DNA from: Clitoria ternatea | Lineage: Eukaryota; Streptophyta; Magnoliopsida; Fabales; Fabaceae | Direction of reading: 5' to 3' | Assembly: GCA_037962975.1 (NCBI GenBank) | Contig: CM075669.1 | Coordinates: forward strand, 88,890,001-88,954,000 | DNA: 64,000 nt | Part shown: piece after piece, positions 10,401 to 21,461 of the stretch | How the letters are laid out: each line of letters opens with the position of its first letter | Numbering within the stretch: the first letter of the stretch is position 1 | Translations under genes and position numbers: made by a program | Notes under the pieces: model-generated | Database searches by the model: none | What the model was told of the DNA's origin: nothing | The model's input: the letters and a program-made list of their open reading frames with translations, nothing else

Positions 10401-11562
10401 ATGGCCGGTAGACCTAATCGTGAGGCTGCTGCTATGGCAAATTCCTTGAATCGATTTGCTGATCTCTTGGAAAGACAAGGCTAACTGAATGTGGGACAAG
10501 GCTCCCAAGGTCTTGATCTATTACTCAAGAGGAAACCTTCAAAGTTTCATAGGGGTTATAAGCCTGAGGATGCTTATGCTTGGATCAACGATTTGGAAAG
10601 AATTTATGCAAGTTTCGAGTGTTCTGAAGCACAAAAAGTGGAGTATATGGTTTTTATGATCCGTGATGAAGCCAAAGCATGGTGGCGTCTTGCTAGAGGG
10701 CTATGATATCTGCTGATATCCCTTTGATTTGGGAAAACTTTAAGGTTGAGTTCTTGAAGAAATACTTTCCAAATAGCTACAGAAGCAAGAAAGAGCTTGA
10801 GTTCATGGAGCTTAAGCAGGGTAATATGATTATGGCGGAGTATGCCTCCGAGTTTGATGAACTTTGTGTGTTCTATCCTTCTTATCAACAAGAGGGTGCC
10901 AAGGCTTTAAAGTGTGTGAAGTTTGAAAATAGGTTGAGGCCCAAGATCAAACAGGCTATTCAGCATCAAGAGATAGGAAGTATTTCGACGCTTATGAACA
11001 AGTGTCGTATTTATGAAGAAGACGATGTGACTCTTTCGAGTCATGGTAAACATGAGCCTAATTTAAAAGGCCAATTGTCTAGTTTTAAGAAGCAAGGTCA
11101 CTTCAAGAAGAAGTTCTTTCATTGTGGATACTCAAATGCAAGAGGACGTGGTGCTTTTAGAGGAGGTTATGGTGGCGGTAACCAAGGTCGTGGCAATGTC
11201 CAAGGCTTTACTTGCTTTAAATGTGGTGCTAACCACTTGGCCCGTGATTGCCCAAGAGACAATATGGTATGCTATCAACGCAACCAACCTGGGCACATCC
11301 GTCCTGATTACCCATTGAATGCAAGGAATGCCAATGTTGATACTCTTGCTCTTATGAACCTTAATGGAAACTGCAAGGCCATGGTGGTTTTGGAGGTTGT
11401 GGTCGTGGAAACGATAATGGTCATAATGGTGGTCGTAACGGTAGCCGTGGTGGAAACTATAATGGTGGAAGGAATGGCAATGGTCGATGCAATGGCCATG
11501 GTGGAAGAAATGGTAATCGTAATGGTGGTGATCAACCACAAGCTACTGGTAGAGTATTTGTC
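10401..11562 (+). pseudogene. Gag of the Tekay-type element
   Basis: Capsid and nucleocapsid. The start ATG at 10401 begins MAGRPNREAAAMANSL. A TAA at 10482 interrupts it, and the frame resumes with KRKPSKFHRGYKPEDAYAWI and KAWWRLARG (to about 10703). A frameshift there leads into WENFKVEFLKKYFPNSYR, the retrotransposon gag core. The first zinc knuckle, CFKCGANHLARDC (about 11212-11250), is intact in C-x2-C-x4-H-x4-C spacing; the second, beginning CYQR, has lost its second and fourth cysteines. A further frameshift near 11380 precedes a long Gly/Arg/Asn-rich tail, probably RNA-binding. At least one stop and two frameshifts: non-functional. Confidence 0.9.
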
Positions 11563-13385
11563 GTGACTGGTGAAGAAGCCGCTCAAGCTGAAGATCTTAT
11601 CCGTGATGAGTGTGAAATCTTTGGCAATTCTGTATGTGTTATATTTGATTCGGGCGTAACGCATTCATTTATTTCTGAGGATTGTGTGAGGCACTTGAAA
11701 GTGCCTGTTTGCATGATGAGAGGTTCTATAATGGTGACTACACCGACCGGTACTTGTTTGAGATCGGTGACTCAACGTGAGAATGTCGAGATGACTCTTG
11801 AGGGAAGGAAGTTTGTTGTATCCCTTATGTGTTTACCCATGAAAGACCTGGACATTATTCTAGGCATGGATTGGTTATCTGCCAACAAAGTCTTGGTGGA
11901 TTGTCATAACAAGACGGTGATTTTTCTAACTTCTAATGCTGAAGGCTATGATCTACAAGGTATCTCTCAGCTTTTTGTAATGTTCTGCATGGTTGATGGT
12001 AGTGATACTTCCCAACCTGGTGAAAACCCTATTGTTTCTGAATTTCCTGATGTGTTTCCAGATGAGATTCCTGGATTGCCTCCTCCACATGAAGTGGAAT
12101 TCTCTATTGATCTCATTCCCGGTGCTGAACCTGTTTCTAGAGCTCCTTAAAGGATGTCTCGTATGAAGTTGGCTGAATTGAAGAAGCAAGTCGAGGAATT
12201 ACTCGAACGGGAGTTTATCCACCCAAGTGTGTCTCCTTGGGGTGCTCTTGTGCTATTGGTGAAAAAGAAGGACGGAAGCATGAGATTGTGCGTTGATTAT
12301 CACCAACTCAATAAACTAACTATCAAGAACAAATATCCTCTTCCTCACATTGATGATTTATTGGATCAATTGAAAGGTGTCGTTGTATTTTCTAAGATAG
12401 ACTTGCATTCCGGATATCACCAAATTCGGGTGAAGACCGAGGATATTCCTAAAACTGCCTTCTGAACTCGATATGGACACTATGAGTATGTAGTGATTCT
12501 ATTCAGAGTAACAAATGCACCTGCGATTTTCATGGATTACATGAATCGCATCTTCCATGAATATCTCAATCAATTTGTCGTTATCTTTATTGATGATATT
12601 TTGGTGTACTCTAAGAGCCATGAAGAGCATGAAAGACATCTTCATCTTGTATTGTCTATTCTTCGAGAGAAAGAATTATATGCTAAGCTCTCTAAATGTG
12701 AATTCTGGATGAATGAGATCTCTTTTCTTGGTCATGTGATTTCCGGTGATGGAGTTACCGTTGATAGATCGAAAGTTGAAGCTACTATGGCTTGGGAAAG
12801 ACCAACGTCCGTGAGGGAAATGAGAAGTTTTCTTGGTCTTGCGGGGTATTATCAGAGGTTTATCGAAGGATTTTCCCGCTTAGCCTTACCATTGACAAAG
12901 TTGACTCGTAAGAATCAACTGTTTGTGTGGACTCGTAAATGTGAAGAAAGTTTCTAAGAGTTGAAGTTGAGGCTTACTACTGCACCAATATTAGCATTAC
13001 TTGATTTGTTGGATGACTTTATTGCATATTATGATGCTTCTATGCATGGTCTGGGTTGTATGTTGATGCAGTGTAAATGTGTATGATAGCCTATGTGTCA
13101 TGACAGTTGCGACCGTATGAGGTTAATTATCCTACGCATGATCTTGAACTGGCGGCGGTGGTGTTTGCTTTGAAGTTATGGCAACATTACTTATATGGTT
13201 CTAAGTTTGTGGTCTTTAGTGATCATAAGAGCCTTAAGTACTTGTTTGACTAAAAAGAACTTAATGTGTGCCAATGGCGATGGATGGAGTTTCTAAAGGA
13301 TTATGAGTTCGACTTGAGGTATCATCTCGGAAAGGCAAATGTGGTTGCCAATGCTTTAAGCCGGAAGTCATTACATGTTTCCACA
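11563..13385 (+). pseudogene. Protease, reverse transcriptase and RNase H of the Tekay-type element
   Basis: Aspartic protease active site FDSGVTHSFIS (about 11644-11676; usual form D-S/T-G-A). Reverse transcriptase starts near EFPDVFPDEIPGLPPPHEVE (about 12040), continues through [14 protein letters not shown], and has the catalytic FIDD with its first Asp near 12592, then [10 protein letters not shown] and FLGHVIS. RNase H follows with [19 protein letters not shown] and an ALSRK end near 13370. In-frame stops sit at 12148, 12463, 12955 and about 13252, with frame loss near 13075-13100. At several family-conserved Arg positions (VDY-x-QLNK, PLP-x-IDD, DL-x-SGYH) a His is found, as expected from CpG transitions. 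Confidence 0.93.
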
Positions 13386-14899
13386 ATGATGGTGAAAGAG
13401 ATGGAATTAATTGAACAATTTAGAAACTTGAATATGGGAATGGAAACATATACTCCAAAGAAAATGTCACTTGAGATGTTGACGGTTGCTAACGTGTTTC
13501 TTGAAACTGTGAGATTGCAACAACCGAAGGATGAGTACTTGGTTGAAATAAGAAGAACTCAAGAAAAAGGGAAGAATTTGTTTCTAGTGGAAGGTCATGA
13601 TGGCATTTGGCGTGTGAAGGGCCGAAATTATGTTCCCTCAAGTGGTGATTTGAGGAAAAGTGTACTTGAGGAAGCTCATAAAAGTGTATTGAGCATTCAT
13701 CCTAGTTCCACCAAGATGTATCAAGACTTGAAGAAGAACTTTTGGTGGCCCGGTATGAAAGTGATGTGGCAAACTTTGTTGCATCTTGCCTTGTTTGTCA
13801 GAAGGCTAAGGTCGAGTATCAAAGACCTTCTGGTTATTTGAGACCTTTGGAGATCCCTGTTTGGATGTGGGATACTATTGCTATGGATTTTGTTTCTGGA
13901 CTACCTAGAACTCATGCTGGAAATGATGCTCTATGGGTGATTGTGGATCGATTGACGAAGTATGCTCACTTCTTGCCCATGAATATAAAGAGTTCTTGGA
14001 GAGATTAACTCAGTTGTACATAAAGGAGATTGTTAGACTGCATGGTGTGCCATCTAGCATTGTATCAGATCGTGATCATCAGTTTACTTCTCGATTTTGG
14101 GGGAGTTTGCATAATGAGGTGGGTTCTAAGTTGAAACTTAGTTCCGTTTATCATCCGCAAACCGATGGACAATCTGAGAGGACTATACAAAGCCTTGAAG
14201 ATTTGTTGAGGGCTTGTGTTCTTAAGTATGGTGGATGTTGGGAGAGATATCTTCCATTGATTGAATTCACCTACAATAACAGTTACCACAGTTCTATTTG
14301 TATGGCTCCTTATGAGGCACTTTATAACAAAAAATATAGAACGCCTCTATGTTGGTTAGAGACTGGTGAGAATTTAGCTTTAGGGCCAGAGATTGTTTAG
14401 GAGACTACCAAGCAAATTAAGAAGATACAAGAGAATATGAAGATTGCTCAAGACCGATAAAAAAGTTATTATGATAAGAGGCATAAACCACTTGAATTTC
14501 AAGTTGATGATCACGTATTCTTGAGAGTCTCGTGTGATAAAGGAATTGGAAGGGCGTTGAAGAGTGGAAAGTTAAACCCTAGGTTTATTGGACTTTATGA
14601 GATTTTGGAGCGGATCGGCGATGTTGCTTATCGGATTGCACTCCCTTCGCATCTTGCAAATCTACACAATGTATTCCATGTGTCAGTTAAGGAAATATGT
14701 TCATGATCCTCTGCACGTGATCCCTGTTGACGATGTGGGTGTACGGGATGACTTATCTATTCCTCCTATTTCTGTTCGCATTATTGAGCATTTCGTGAAG
14801 AAACTGCAGAACAAGTTGGTACCTTTGGTGAAGGTCGCTTGGAAGCATGGAAATATGAAGACGTTCACATGGGAACGTGAAGACGATATTAGAGAATGA
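13386..14899 (+). pseudogene. Integrase and chromodomain-like tail of the Tekay-type element
   Basis: The zinc-binding H2C2 region spans about 13670-13805 (HPSSTKMYQDLKKNFWWPGM then CLVCQKAK, the latter after a frameshift near 13770). The catalytic core shows AMDFVSGLP, then SDRDHQF with Asp near 14068 and DGQSERT with Glu near 14176, giving the expected D-x35-E spacing. A GPY-like segment and HVFLRV/LNPRFIGLYEIL follow. The last frame (to 14899) has VRIIEHFVKKLQNKLVPLV and WEREDDIRE, the chromodomain-like end typical of Tekay elements, which guides insertion into heterochromatin. Stops at 14398 and 14458 and frameshifts near 13990 and 14690 break it. Confidence 0.92.
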
Positions 14900-14950
14900 A
14901 ACCCCGATGCATTTGAATCTGGTATGTTAAATTTCGAGGATGAAATTTTC

Positions 14951-14964
14951 TTTTTGGTGGGGTG
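14951..14964 (+). promoter_or_regulatory. Polypurine tract region of the Tekay-type element
   Basis: TTTTTGGTGGGGTGG precedes the 3' LTR remnant. Normally the LTR start TGTAACA should follow. Instead the sequence jumps to the LTR interior at a GAAGA match, so the first about 774 bp of the 3' LTR are deleted. Confidence 0.65.
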
Positions 14965-17597
14965 GAAGATGAATTTATGGTTGGAAAGAGATAAGGAATT
15001 CATGATGCAATCATGGGTATGGTTGGGTTTTGGTGAAAACCCTAACTTTTAGGATTTAGGGAAAGTTATAAATATTGGTTGAATAATGTGTTTGAGAGCA
15101 GATACAAGCCATTGAGAGTATGGATAGTGATATATGATATATTATGAATGTTAGGCTAAGGTTGTTTTGTGGCCTTTGAATATAATGAATGAGGCTTGAT
15201 GGGAAGGAATTCTTGAAGCCTAATGAATGAGGGAAAATAATGTCTATAACATGTTTTATACATGTTATGAAATTATAGATATGATTATGAGTAAATAGAG
15301 TTGGATTTGTGTCTTGAATGGTTGATTAATTAGGACTTTACATGTATGTTAATGTAGGATCCATTCCGAATGACGAGGCGAATACGTCGTATCAATCGGA
15401 ATTCTTCTTTTGAGGTAGGAGAGGAGTCTTTATATTCTAATTGTATGAATTGAATAGTATTTGATTTTCATATATGACAACTTGCGTGTTTACCTTGCTT
15501 TTGACGTTATGGAAATTTATATTGTGTATATGATGTTGGTGACAATGTGTGGCAATATGCTTTGTGCAATTAGAATAGATATGGTGTGCTATATGGTGGT
15601 GTGAATTATTTGGCAAGTGTAAGCCTTGAATATGATGATTGTGTTATATCCACCATGAATGTGAATGAGTGTAATTGATGTGTGGTTGAGATTGGGTGTG
15701 AATGAATAGTATACCATGATTAATAATGAAAAGTTAATCATTAAGATTAATGTGGAATGCCATTGAATTTGGCGAATGAATTGTTAAAATGCAACATACA
15801 AAACTTGAAAATAAAGATTAAATCCCATAATATTAAACCCACTAAAAATGGTGAGGTGGTGTTGGTGATGATGATAATGATGTTGATGATGTATGATGAG
15901 TGGCATAAATAGGATGCATAGAGTGAGAAATGCATATGATTGGCATTTGCATCCATGGCATACTGCATAGCCGCCGATGTTGGAATATTAGGGGAGTTCC
16001 CTCGGCCGACCCAGTGAGAGGGTGGCTCAGTGCACGAGCAAATTTTATTTTCCCCTATGACTCGGTGTGTAATTCACGAAGCCACCCGTATATTGCTACG
16101 AGGAGCTACATGTGGCCGACCCTTGTGGGGGGTGGCTCTTGATGAGCAGGTGATCCCGGTGGTCCATGGGATCACAGCCGCCATGATATGAGGCATGACT
16201 GGCCCGCAACACTATGTATTGATTATGTTGTTTACCGCGGTCATGGTAAAAATAACCGGTGTTGCAAATGGGTGATGCAGTTTGGTACCAGTAAAAGATT
16301 GGTGAAATGCATGCAAATTGATGATAAGTGTACACATTTTACTACTGCAGTAGGGGATGGTTAGATGATCATACTTGAATCCCACAATTGGTGTTTATAT
16401 TCCCATAGTCAAATATGTAATTGTTGAAATATTCCATTGTGCAAATGCATTAGCTTAAGAGCATTTGCATATAGCAAGGAAGTATGCCAAAGGTGATGAG
16501 ATGTGATGATGCATGTGTTATGGGTGAGAGAATATATTAAGATAACATAAAAGATGTGAATACCAAATAATAATATGAGTAAGATGATGAAATATGTAAT
16601 AGTCCAATTGTTGAAGGACTAGATCATGTGTGTGATTTTATACTTGCTTAATTTACAAAGATGATTGTAATTTATGATGATAGTCGATGATGAGTTGTAT
16701 GAGAATGCAAGTATACATGTTGTGATATATATGTAGATGATCACATGGTATTCATATTCATTCTTTTGGAATGTATGACTCACTCTCTTATGTTATCCAC
16801 TTTTTAGACTTGTGATGTAGGGCACTCCTGGGTGGAGTGAATCTTTTGAAGTACATTTTGTGGAAGGAGGTAAATAGGTGTATAGGAAGCGCATTGGCCG
16901 GTAAATCTAGATTTTTGTATAGCATAGAGTGTTTATGTGTGTTGGTTTTGTTATCTAAATCTTAGTATGATGATTTTGATGGTCATGTATGAAAATTGGA
17001 TCTAGGATGTATGGCCAATTTTCCTCTATGACCCATATGATGTATGAAGTTGAATGTATGATGCTAAACAGTGGTGAATTTTATGAATGAATGAAGGTTT
17101 ATATAAAACTTTATGTTTTATCGAATATATGAGATGATGAGCTTGGTGTTAATATGATTCTTGAGCTAGGATGGGATTCAAAGGATATTAATACTTGAGG
17201 TAAGTTGTAAATGTGTAATATGATGTGTATGTTATGTTGAATTTGATTAATTTAGGATGAGATGAATTTTGGCATGTGAGGTTGTATGATTTTCATGATT
17301 CTGCACATGTTCTGTAGAACTCGCTTGAGCGAGTGCCAATCTCGCTCAAGCGAGGTCCCTTTGAAACAGGGGTGTGGCCACTGGCCCAAATTCGCCCAAG
17401 CGAATGACATTTTCGCCTAAGTGAAATCTCCTGGAATCAGAGGTTTGGTTACTGGAGTTATGTCGCTCAGGCAGCTAAGGCCTCACCCAAGCGAGCGTTG
17501 GATGAATAGCTACTGGACCATTTTTGCTTGAGCGTAATGGCCAGTGTATGGAGTCTCGCTCAAGCGAGCGAGGGGAAAATCGATTCTGGACCATTTT
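14965..17597 (+). repeat. 3' LTR of the Tekay-type element, truncated at both ends
   Basis: Matches 6814-9427 of the 5' LTR almost base for base, so it lacks about 774 bp at its start and about 610 bp at its end. It includes the GC-rich patch (about 15960-16230) and part of the palindrome array. At 17597 it passes into Copia sequence within ATTTTC. Confidence 0.9.
17320..17572. repeat. CTCGCT palindrome array in the 3' LTR
   Basis: Counterpart of 9148-9400. The first copy is a clean CTCGCTTGAGCGAG at 17320-17333, where the 5' LTR has CTCACTCGAGCGAG. Both LTRs keep the array but with different decayed arms. Confidence 0.85.
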
Positions 17598-18202
17598 CTC
17601 CATCTTTGGGTCTAGAGTTGTGGAAAAACATTACTGTTGATAAGTCCAAGTTTATGATTCTTGGTAATCTTAAGAGGAAAAAAGTTTAAATCTTTTGGGA
17701 CTCATGTTAATTGAAAAGTTTCATGTTTTATTATCATTAACTTTAAAACATACTACATCGCAACAGTTAATATATTTTTGTGTAACTGTCACCTGAACTG
17801 TTTTCTCTCTTTTTACTAATGGACAAATTTTTCCTTTTCAAATATATGACCCTTCACTTCATTTCCCTCTTTGCAAAACCCTTTGAACTTTCTTCTCTCA
17901 AAAGTTTTCTTTCTCTATGCTAAAACCCTTCATTTCCTTAAACCTTAAACCCTTCATTATCCTTTTTCTTCCTTGAGCATTTGTCATGGCACTAAGTCTC
18001 TCAATTGAAGACAATATGGAATCTTCTTTCTTTCATCTAGAGTAACATAAGCTAGATGGACGGGATGTCACTATTGATATAGAAGCGTGGCTGGACCAGA
18101 TTTTGTGTAGATAAGGAGCCATATGCTCCTTCTTTGGTTCTAGAGTTTTGGAAAAACATTACTGTTGATAAGTCCAAGTTTATCATTCTTGGTAATCTCA
18201 AG
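17598..18202 (+). repeat. Tandem duplication in the SIRE-like element, split by the Tekay insertion
   Basis: 17598-17671 repeats 18129-18202 (both contain TCTAGAGTT and GGAAAAACATTACTG), and 17672-18064 repeats 5650-6039. The simplest reading is a roughly 530-bp tandem duplication whose first copy later received the Tekay element. The first copy lacks the equivalent of 18065-18128, which was lost together with the end of the Tekay 3' LTR. Confidence 0.85.
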
Positions 18203-18934
18203 GGAAAGGCCATAGAAATTTTAGAAGATGTGCTAACAACAGTATGTGGCTGCCTAGCCCTTGGAAATATTTATGCTAACGACTTCAAGTATAAAGTGGT
18301 GTCCTGTTTGGAAATAAATAGGTTGTTATATAAAAAGACTCACCCAACAAAATTAGTGTCTAGGGGTTTGCTTCCTAAAGTAAAAATGCTTCATCTGCTT
18401 ATGAAGCAAGTGTTCTGCCCCAGAAAATGTACTAAGGACACAGTAACAAAGTTGTACCATTTTTGTATGTACCACATGCTGAAGAAGGAATATGTCAGCC
18501 TACCAAATGTCATTATGACATATTTGATTTATTCAATAGGGAAAATAAGATCCCTTACCGAGCTATTTTGATAAAGGTGTTTGCACTAAAGGATGTGAAA
18601 ACTCAGACTGTGAGTGATTTAATTCAGTCTTTCTCTCTAGGGAGCAAGCTTTCAACCTTTTCACCTCTGTTGGACCAGACCTTGGAAAGGTCCATCCCTA
18701 CACCATCTTAAAAGAAAATGTTTACCCCTACAGACATGAAGAAGAAGAAAGTTGAACCTGCTATTATGACGAACAAGCCATCCCTTAAAAGGAGAGATGG
18801 AAGAGTTAAGATGTTTGCTAAGAAAACTAGGAAGCTCATTCTAGAAGAGTCTTATGAGTCAAATGAATTAGACTCTCCTATTATGGTCAAGCTAGTGACA
18901 ATGGTTCCTTCTCCCTCTCCTTTCAAGGATATGT
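18116..18934 (+). pseudogene. Env-like (second) ORF of the SIRE-like Copia
   Basis: Located between pol and the 3' LTR, where SIRE/Maximus elements carry an extra env-like ORF of unproven function. The readable frame begins in EPYAPSLVLEFWKNITVD, with further blocks LHLLMKQVFCPRK, FCMYHMLKKEYVSLPNVIM, then after a frameshift RENKIPYRAILIKVFALKDV, and a Lys-rich tail ending at a TGA near 18934. The pattern NLP/SLP-xxx-M followed by PY-x-x-x-L-x-K-x-F recalls the extra ORF of such elements, as I remember it. Frameshifts and stops disable it. No signal peptide or clear membrane segment is visible in what remains. Confidence 0.6.
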
Positions 18935-19860
18935 GAATAAAAGCTACAGTTAAATCATCAGATTCTGATGATGGTATACCCCTCAGCTAGTTGCAGAGCA
19001 AGATGAAGATGATTTAGGATATAATCACCCTTCCAATCTATCCATTATTAGAGCCCGTGGATTTGATTGTAAGAAAGTCCATTTCCTTTCCTCGGCTCCT
19101 CATTTTGTCCCACAAATGACTTTTGACCAACTCGTGTAAAACCCTCACCTCATCTCAGAATCAGACCTTGCTATGTATTATGCTCTCAAAGCAGAAGAGA
19201 CCAGTGTTTAAATGGATATGCAACAAGGTAAACAATATCACAAGTTTCATACAGTGGTTTCTCCAGGAAAGAAGATCTTAATTGCTCCAGATCATTTGCA
19301 TCCTAGAATTGTAAGGATTTAGCAAGGCAGAATAAAGAATCCGATGCCACCAAAGTCTGAGCCTTTTTACAAAGGTAATCTCAGACCCTCTAAGCTCTTT
19401 GTGGATTCCTTGAAAAGTATCCTTTCAACCCCCAATCCAATAAAAGAACGTGTAGATGCTCTATGAAGTCACTACCTTTAGACAATAAGAGATGAAGGTT
19501 GCTGCTCTAAACCTCCTAATCAACCTCTTTTCTTTTATCACCCATTTGTTATTTTCTTTCACTCATCAGCAATATTTGTCCTCGAAACCCGTTTCTTCAT
19601 TATTGTTTCAACAGTTGCCTCCTTCATAAAGTTATCTACCCCAGCCTATGGCTTAACCTTTTAGCCTTTATGATGTCCCTCCTCTGTGTTGATGATAAAA
19701 GAGGCAGTAAAATTAGAAGTCTTTTAGTGGGTACAATCTAAGTGGAGTATAAGTATCTATGATCAGTCCTTGTAATGCTTAATGTTTTGTTTATAATGCT
19801 CTGTATTAATCTTCTTTTGATATATAAATGAAGTTTGTTCTTACTCTAATTATGAAGATT
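18935..19860 (+). other. SIRE-like 3' non-coding region
   Basis: Follows the env-like ORF. Scattered partial frames could be decayed C-terminal coding text, but no open frame persists. I see nothing else here. Confidence 0.5.
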
Positions 19861-20253
19861 GCTTTGATATTCAAAGTTGATCTGATATTTTTTATGCTCT
19901 AAGTTTGCATGCTCTGATCTCATATTTCTTATCTAATAAGAAATTCATGCTCTGATATGCAAAAAGACTTATCTTTCAAAAGAATTAATATAAGTTATTC
20001 TGATCTTTGAAAATTCTGATTGGAAAATCTTTTAAAGCTCTATTTTTCTTAAAAAGCATGAGCACTTCTTTTTTAAAACATTATGAATCTCTATATGCTT
20101 TGATACACATTTGCTTTATCACACAATCTCTTTTATGTATGCTCTGATATATATATAATCACATGATCAAATGCTCTGATGATATATGAGTTTTTGGTAT
20201 TATTGCTCTAGTACTATCTTGTTTGAAACACCCTTTTTTGTTGCTCTGATTAT
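19861..20253 (+). repeat. GCTCTGAT repeats before the polypurine tract
   Basis: GCTCTGAT occurs exactly at 19911, 19949, 20141, 20173 and 20243, with GCTTTGATA at 19861 and 20097 and shorter relatives (TCTGATA, GCTCTA) between. The word equals the 3' end of initiator tRNA-Met before ACCA and is complementary to the primer site TATCAGAGC used by such elements. Confidence 0.8.
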
Positions 20254-20297
20254 CATGGACTTTATTTAAATAAAAGACTTAATGTTTTTTATCAATA

Positions 20298-20310
20298 AAT
20301 AAGGGGAGAT
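20298..20310 (+). promoter_or_regulatory. Polypurine tract of the SIRE-like element
   Basis: AATAAGGGGAGAT is followed by TATTGATATC, the expected place of an LTR start (SIRE-like elements usually begin TGTTGAT; here a G appears changed to A). Confidence 0.75.
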
Positions 20311-21380
20311 TATTGATATCAAGTCTAGTTTGAAAAAGAAATTGGTAATAGCCATTGACCAGACCTCAAGTTGCATTAATATAACTAGACCCCAAGATTT
20401 GTTAATAACACACATCAAGACATTTAATTTAAATAAAGTCTGCTCTTATGTGATCTAACATGTTCAAATTATGTGTTTCAGGAAACAAACACTAAAGTAC
20501 ACAAGTTACAAAAGAAAAAGGGAGTCCATCAAATCAAAGGTCTAATACATCAAAAGTCTGATTCTAGACTTTACTCAAAAGAATATGATACAAGAATTTT
20601 TAGACATATGGACCAATAATCAGACCTTAGGCTTTTGATGCAACATGAACGTTACTTCAAGTACTGATCATACAATATTCTAAATCCTTTTTTATGACAC
20701 TCTGAAGTCAAGCTCTTATTAAGAAAACCGTGTTTATCATCAAAGAAGAAAAGGAACAACATGGTGGATCAATCAAAGCTCTTGTCGAAGAAATCAATGA
20801 AGCTACTCTGCACCTTTTAGAAAATGCTGAACTAAGTTAGCTCATGTGTCAGGAATTTTCAAAAGTGCAACAACAATATGCTCTACGCATTAGTTAGAAG
20901 AGAAAGCCAATAAATGGCTTTATACTCTGAAGATCTCAAGGAACTCTAATTTCATGCAAGTTTCAAAGTTCCTTGATACTAGACCTTTTAGCATCTTATC
21001 AGTTTATCAAGGTCTAGTGCTTGTGATCAAGCAAAACTCCTTCAAGCACAAAAGAATAATTAGCAAGACAAAGAGCATCAAAGAGCTTTCCAAATATCTT
21101 TGGCAAAATAGAAATCCTTAATGTATATATAAACATCAACACTCATAGAAATTTTCAAAATATGAATTTCTTTAACATTTAAGAAAAATATTTTCTTGTA
21201 AAAAGAATCCCCAAACAGTTTGGGTTTTAAAGAAAAGCAATCAAGTATGATATCTCATAAATTAAGATCAATTGATTGCAAATAAATTTTCATTCATTCT
21301 TTCCAATAAACAAAATGCACAACATCAAAGAATAATTGTTTATCAAATTCATAACCAAGCATTTGAAGAAAACAAAACAA
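20311..21380 (+). mobile_element. 3' LTR of the SIRE-like Copia (plus strand)
   Basis: Begins after the polypurine tract and carries TATATATAAA at 21124-21133. The right end is not exact. By about 21380 the text becomes the leader of an opposite-strand SIRE-like element, so this LTR is probably cut there. Confidence 0.65.
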
Positions 21381-21461
21381 AACCTCTCACCAGTTGCTAA
21401 ATAAGGATCTTTAGCTCTAAGCGGTTAAGCTTTTACCAAAGCATGAAGCTCTGATACCACT
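21380..21461 (-). promoter_or_regulatory. Leader and primer binding site of a minus-strand SIRE-like element
   Basis: On the minus strand the LTR end TATCTAACA is followed by AGTGGTATCAGAGC (complement of 21448-21459 is TGGTATCAGAGC), then a short leader with AACCGCTTAGAGCTAAAGATCC. About 80 bp of internal sequence remain before the junction with the plus-strand LTR. Confidence 0.8.

Larger units (their letters stand above)
6040..17597 (+). mobile_element. Tekay-type (chromovirus) Gypsy retrotransposon, nearly complete but defective
   Basis: Order: 5' LTR (6040-10037), primer binding site, gag, protease, reverse transcriptase, RNase H, integrase, chromodomain-like tail, polypurine tract, 3' LTR remnant (14965-17597). 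The element is inserted in the spacer of a SIRE-like Copia. The two LTR copies differ by only a few percent where I compared them (1 difference in one 120-base stretch, 4 in about 95 in another), so insertion looks fairly recent. Yet gag-pol carries many stops and frameshifts, so it was probably already defective or decays fast by transitions. Confidence 0.92.

Noticed and set aside
11132..11539. Minus-strand His-rich ORF
   Set aside because: Shadow of the Gly/Arg/Asn-rich gag tail on the plus strand.
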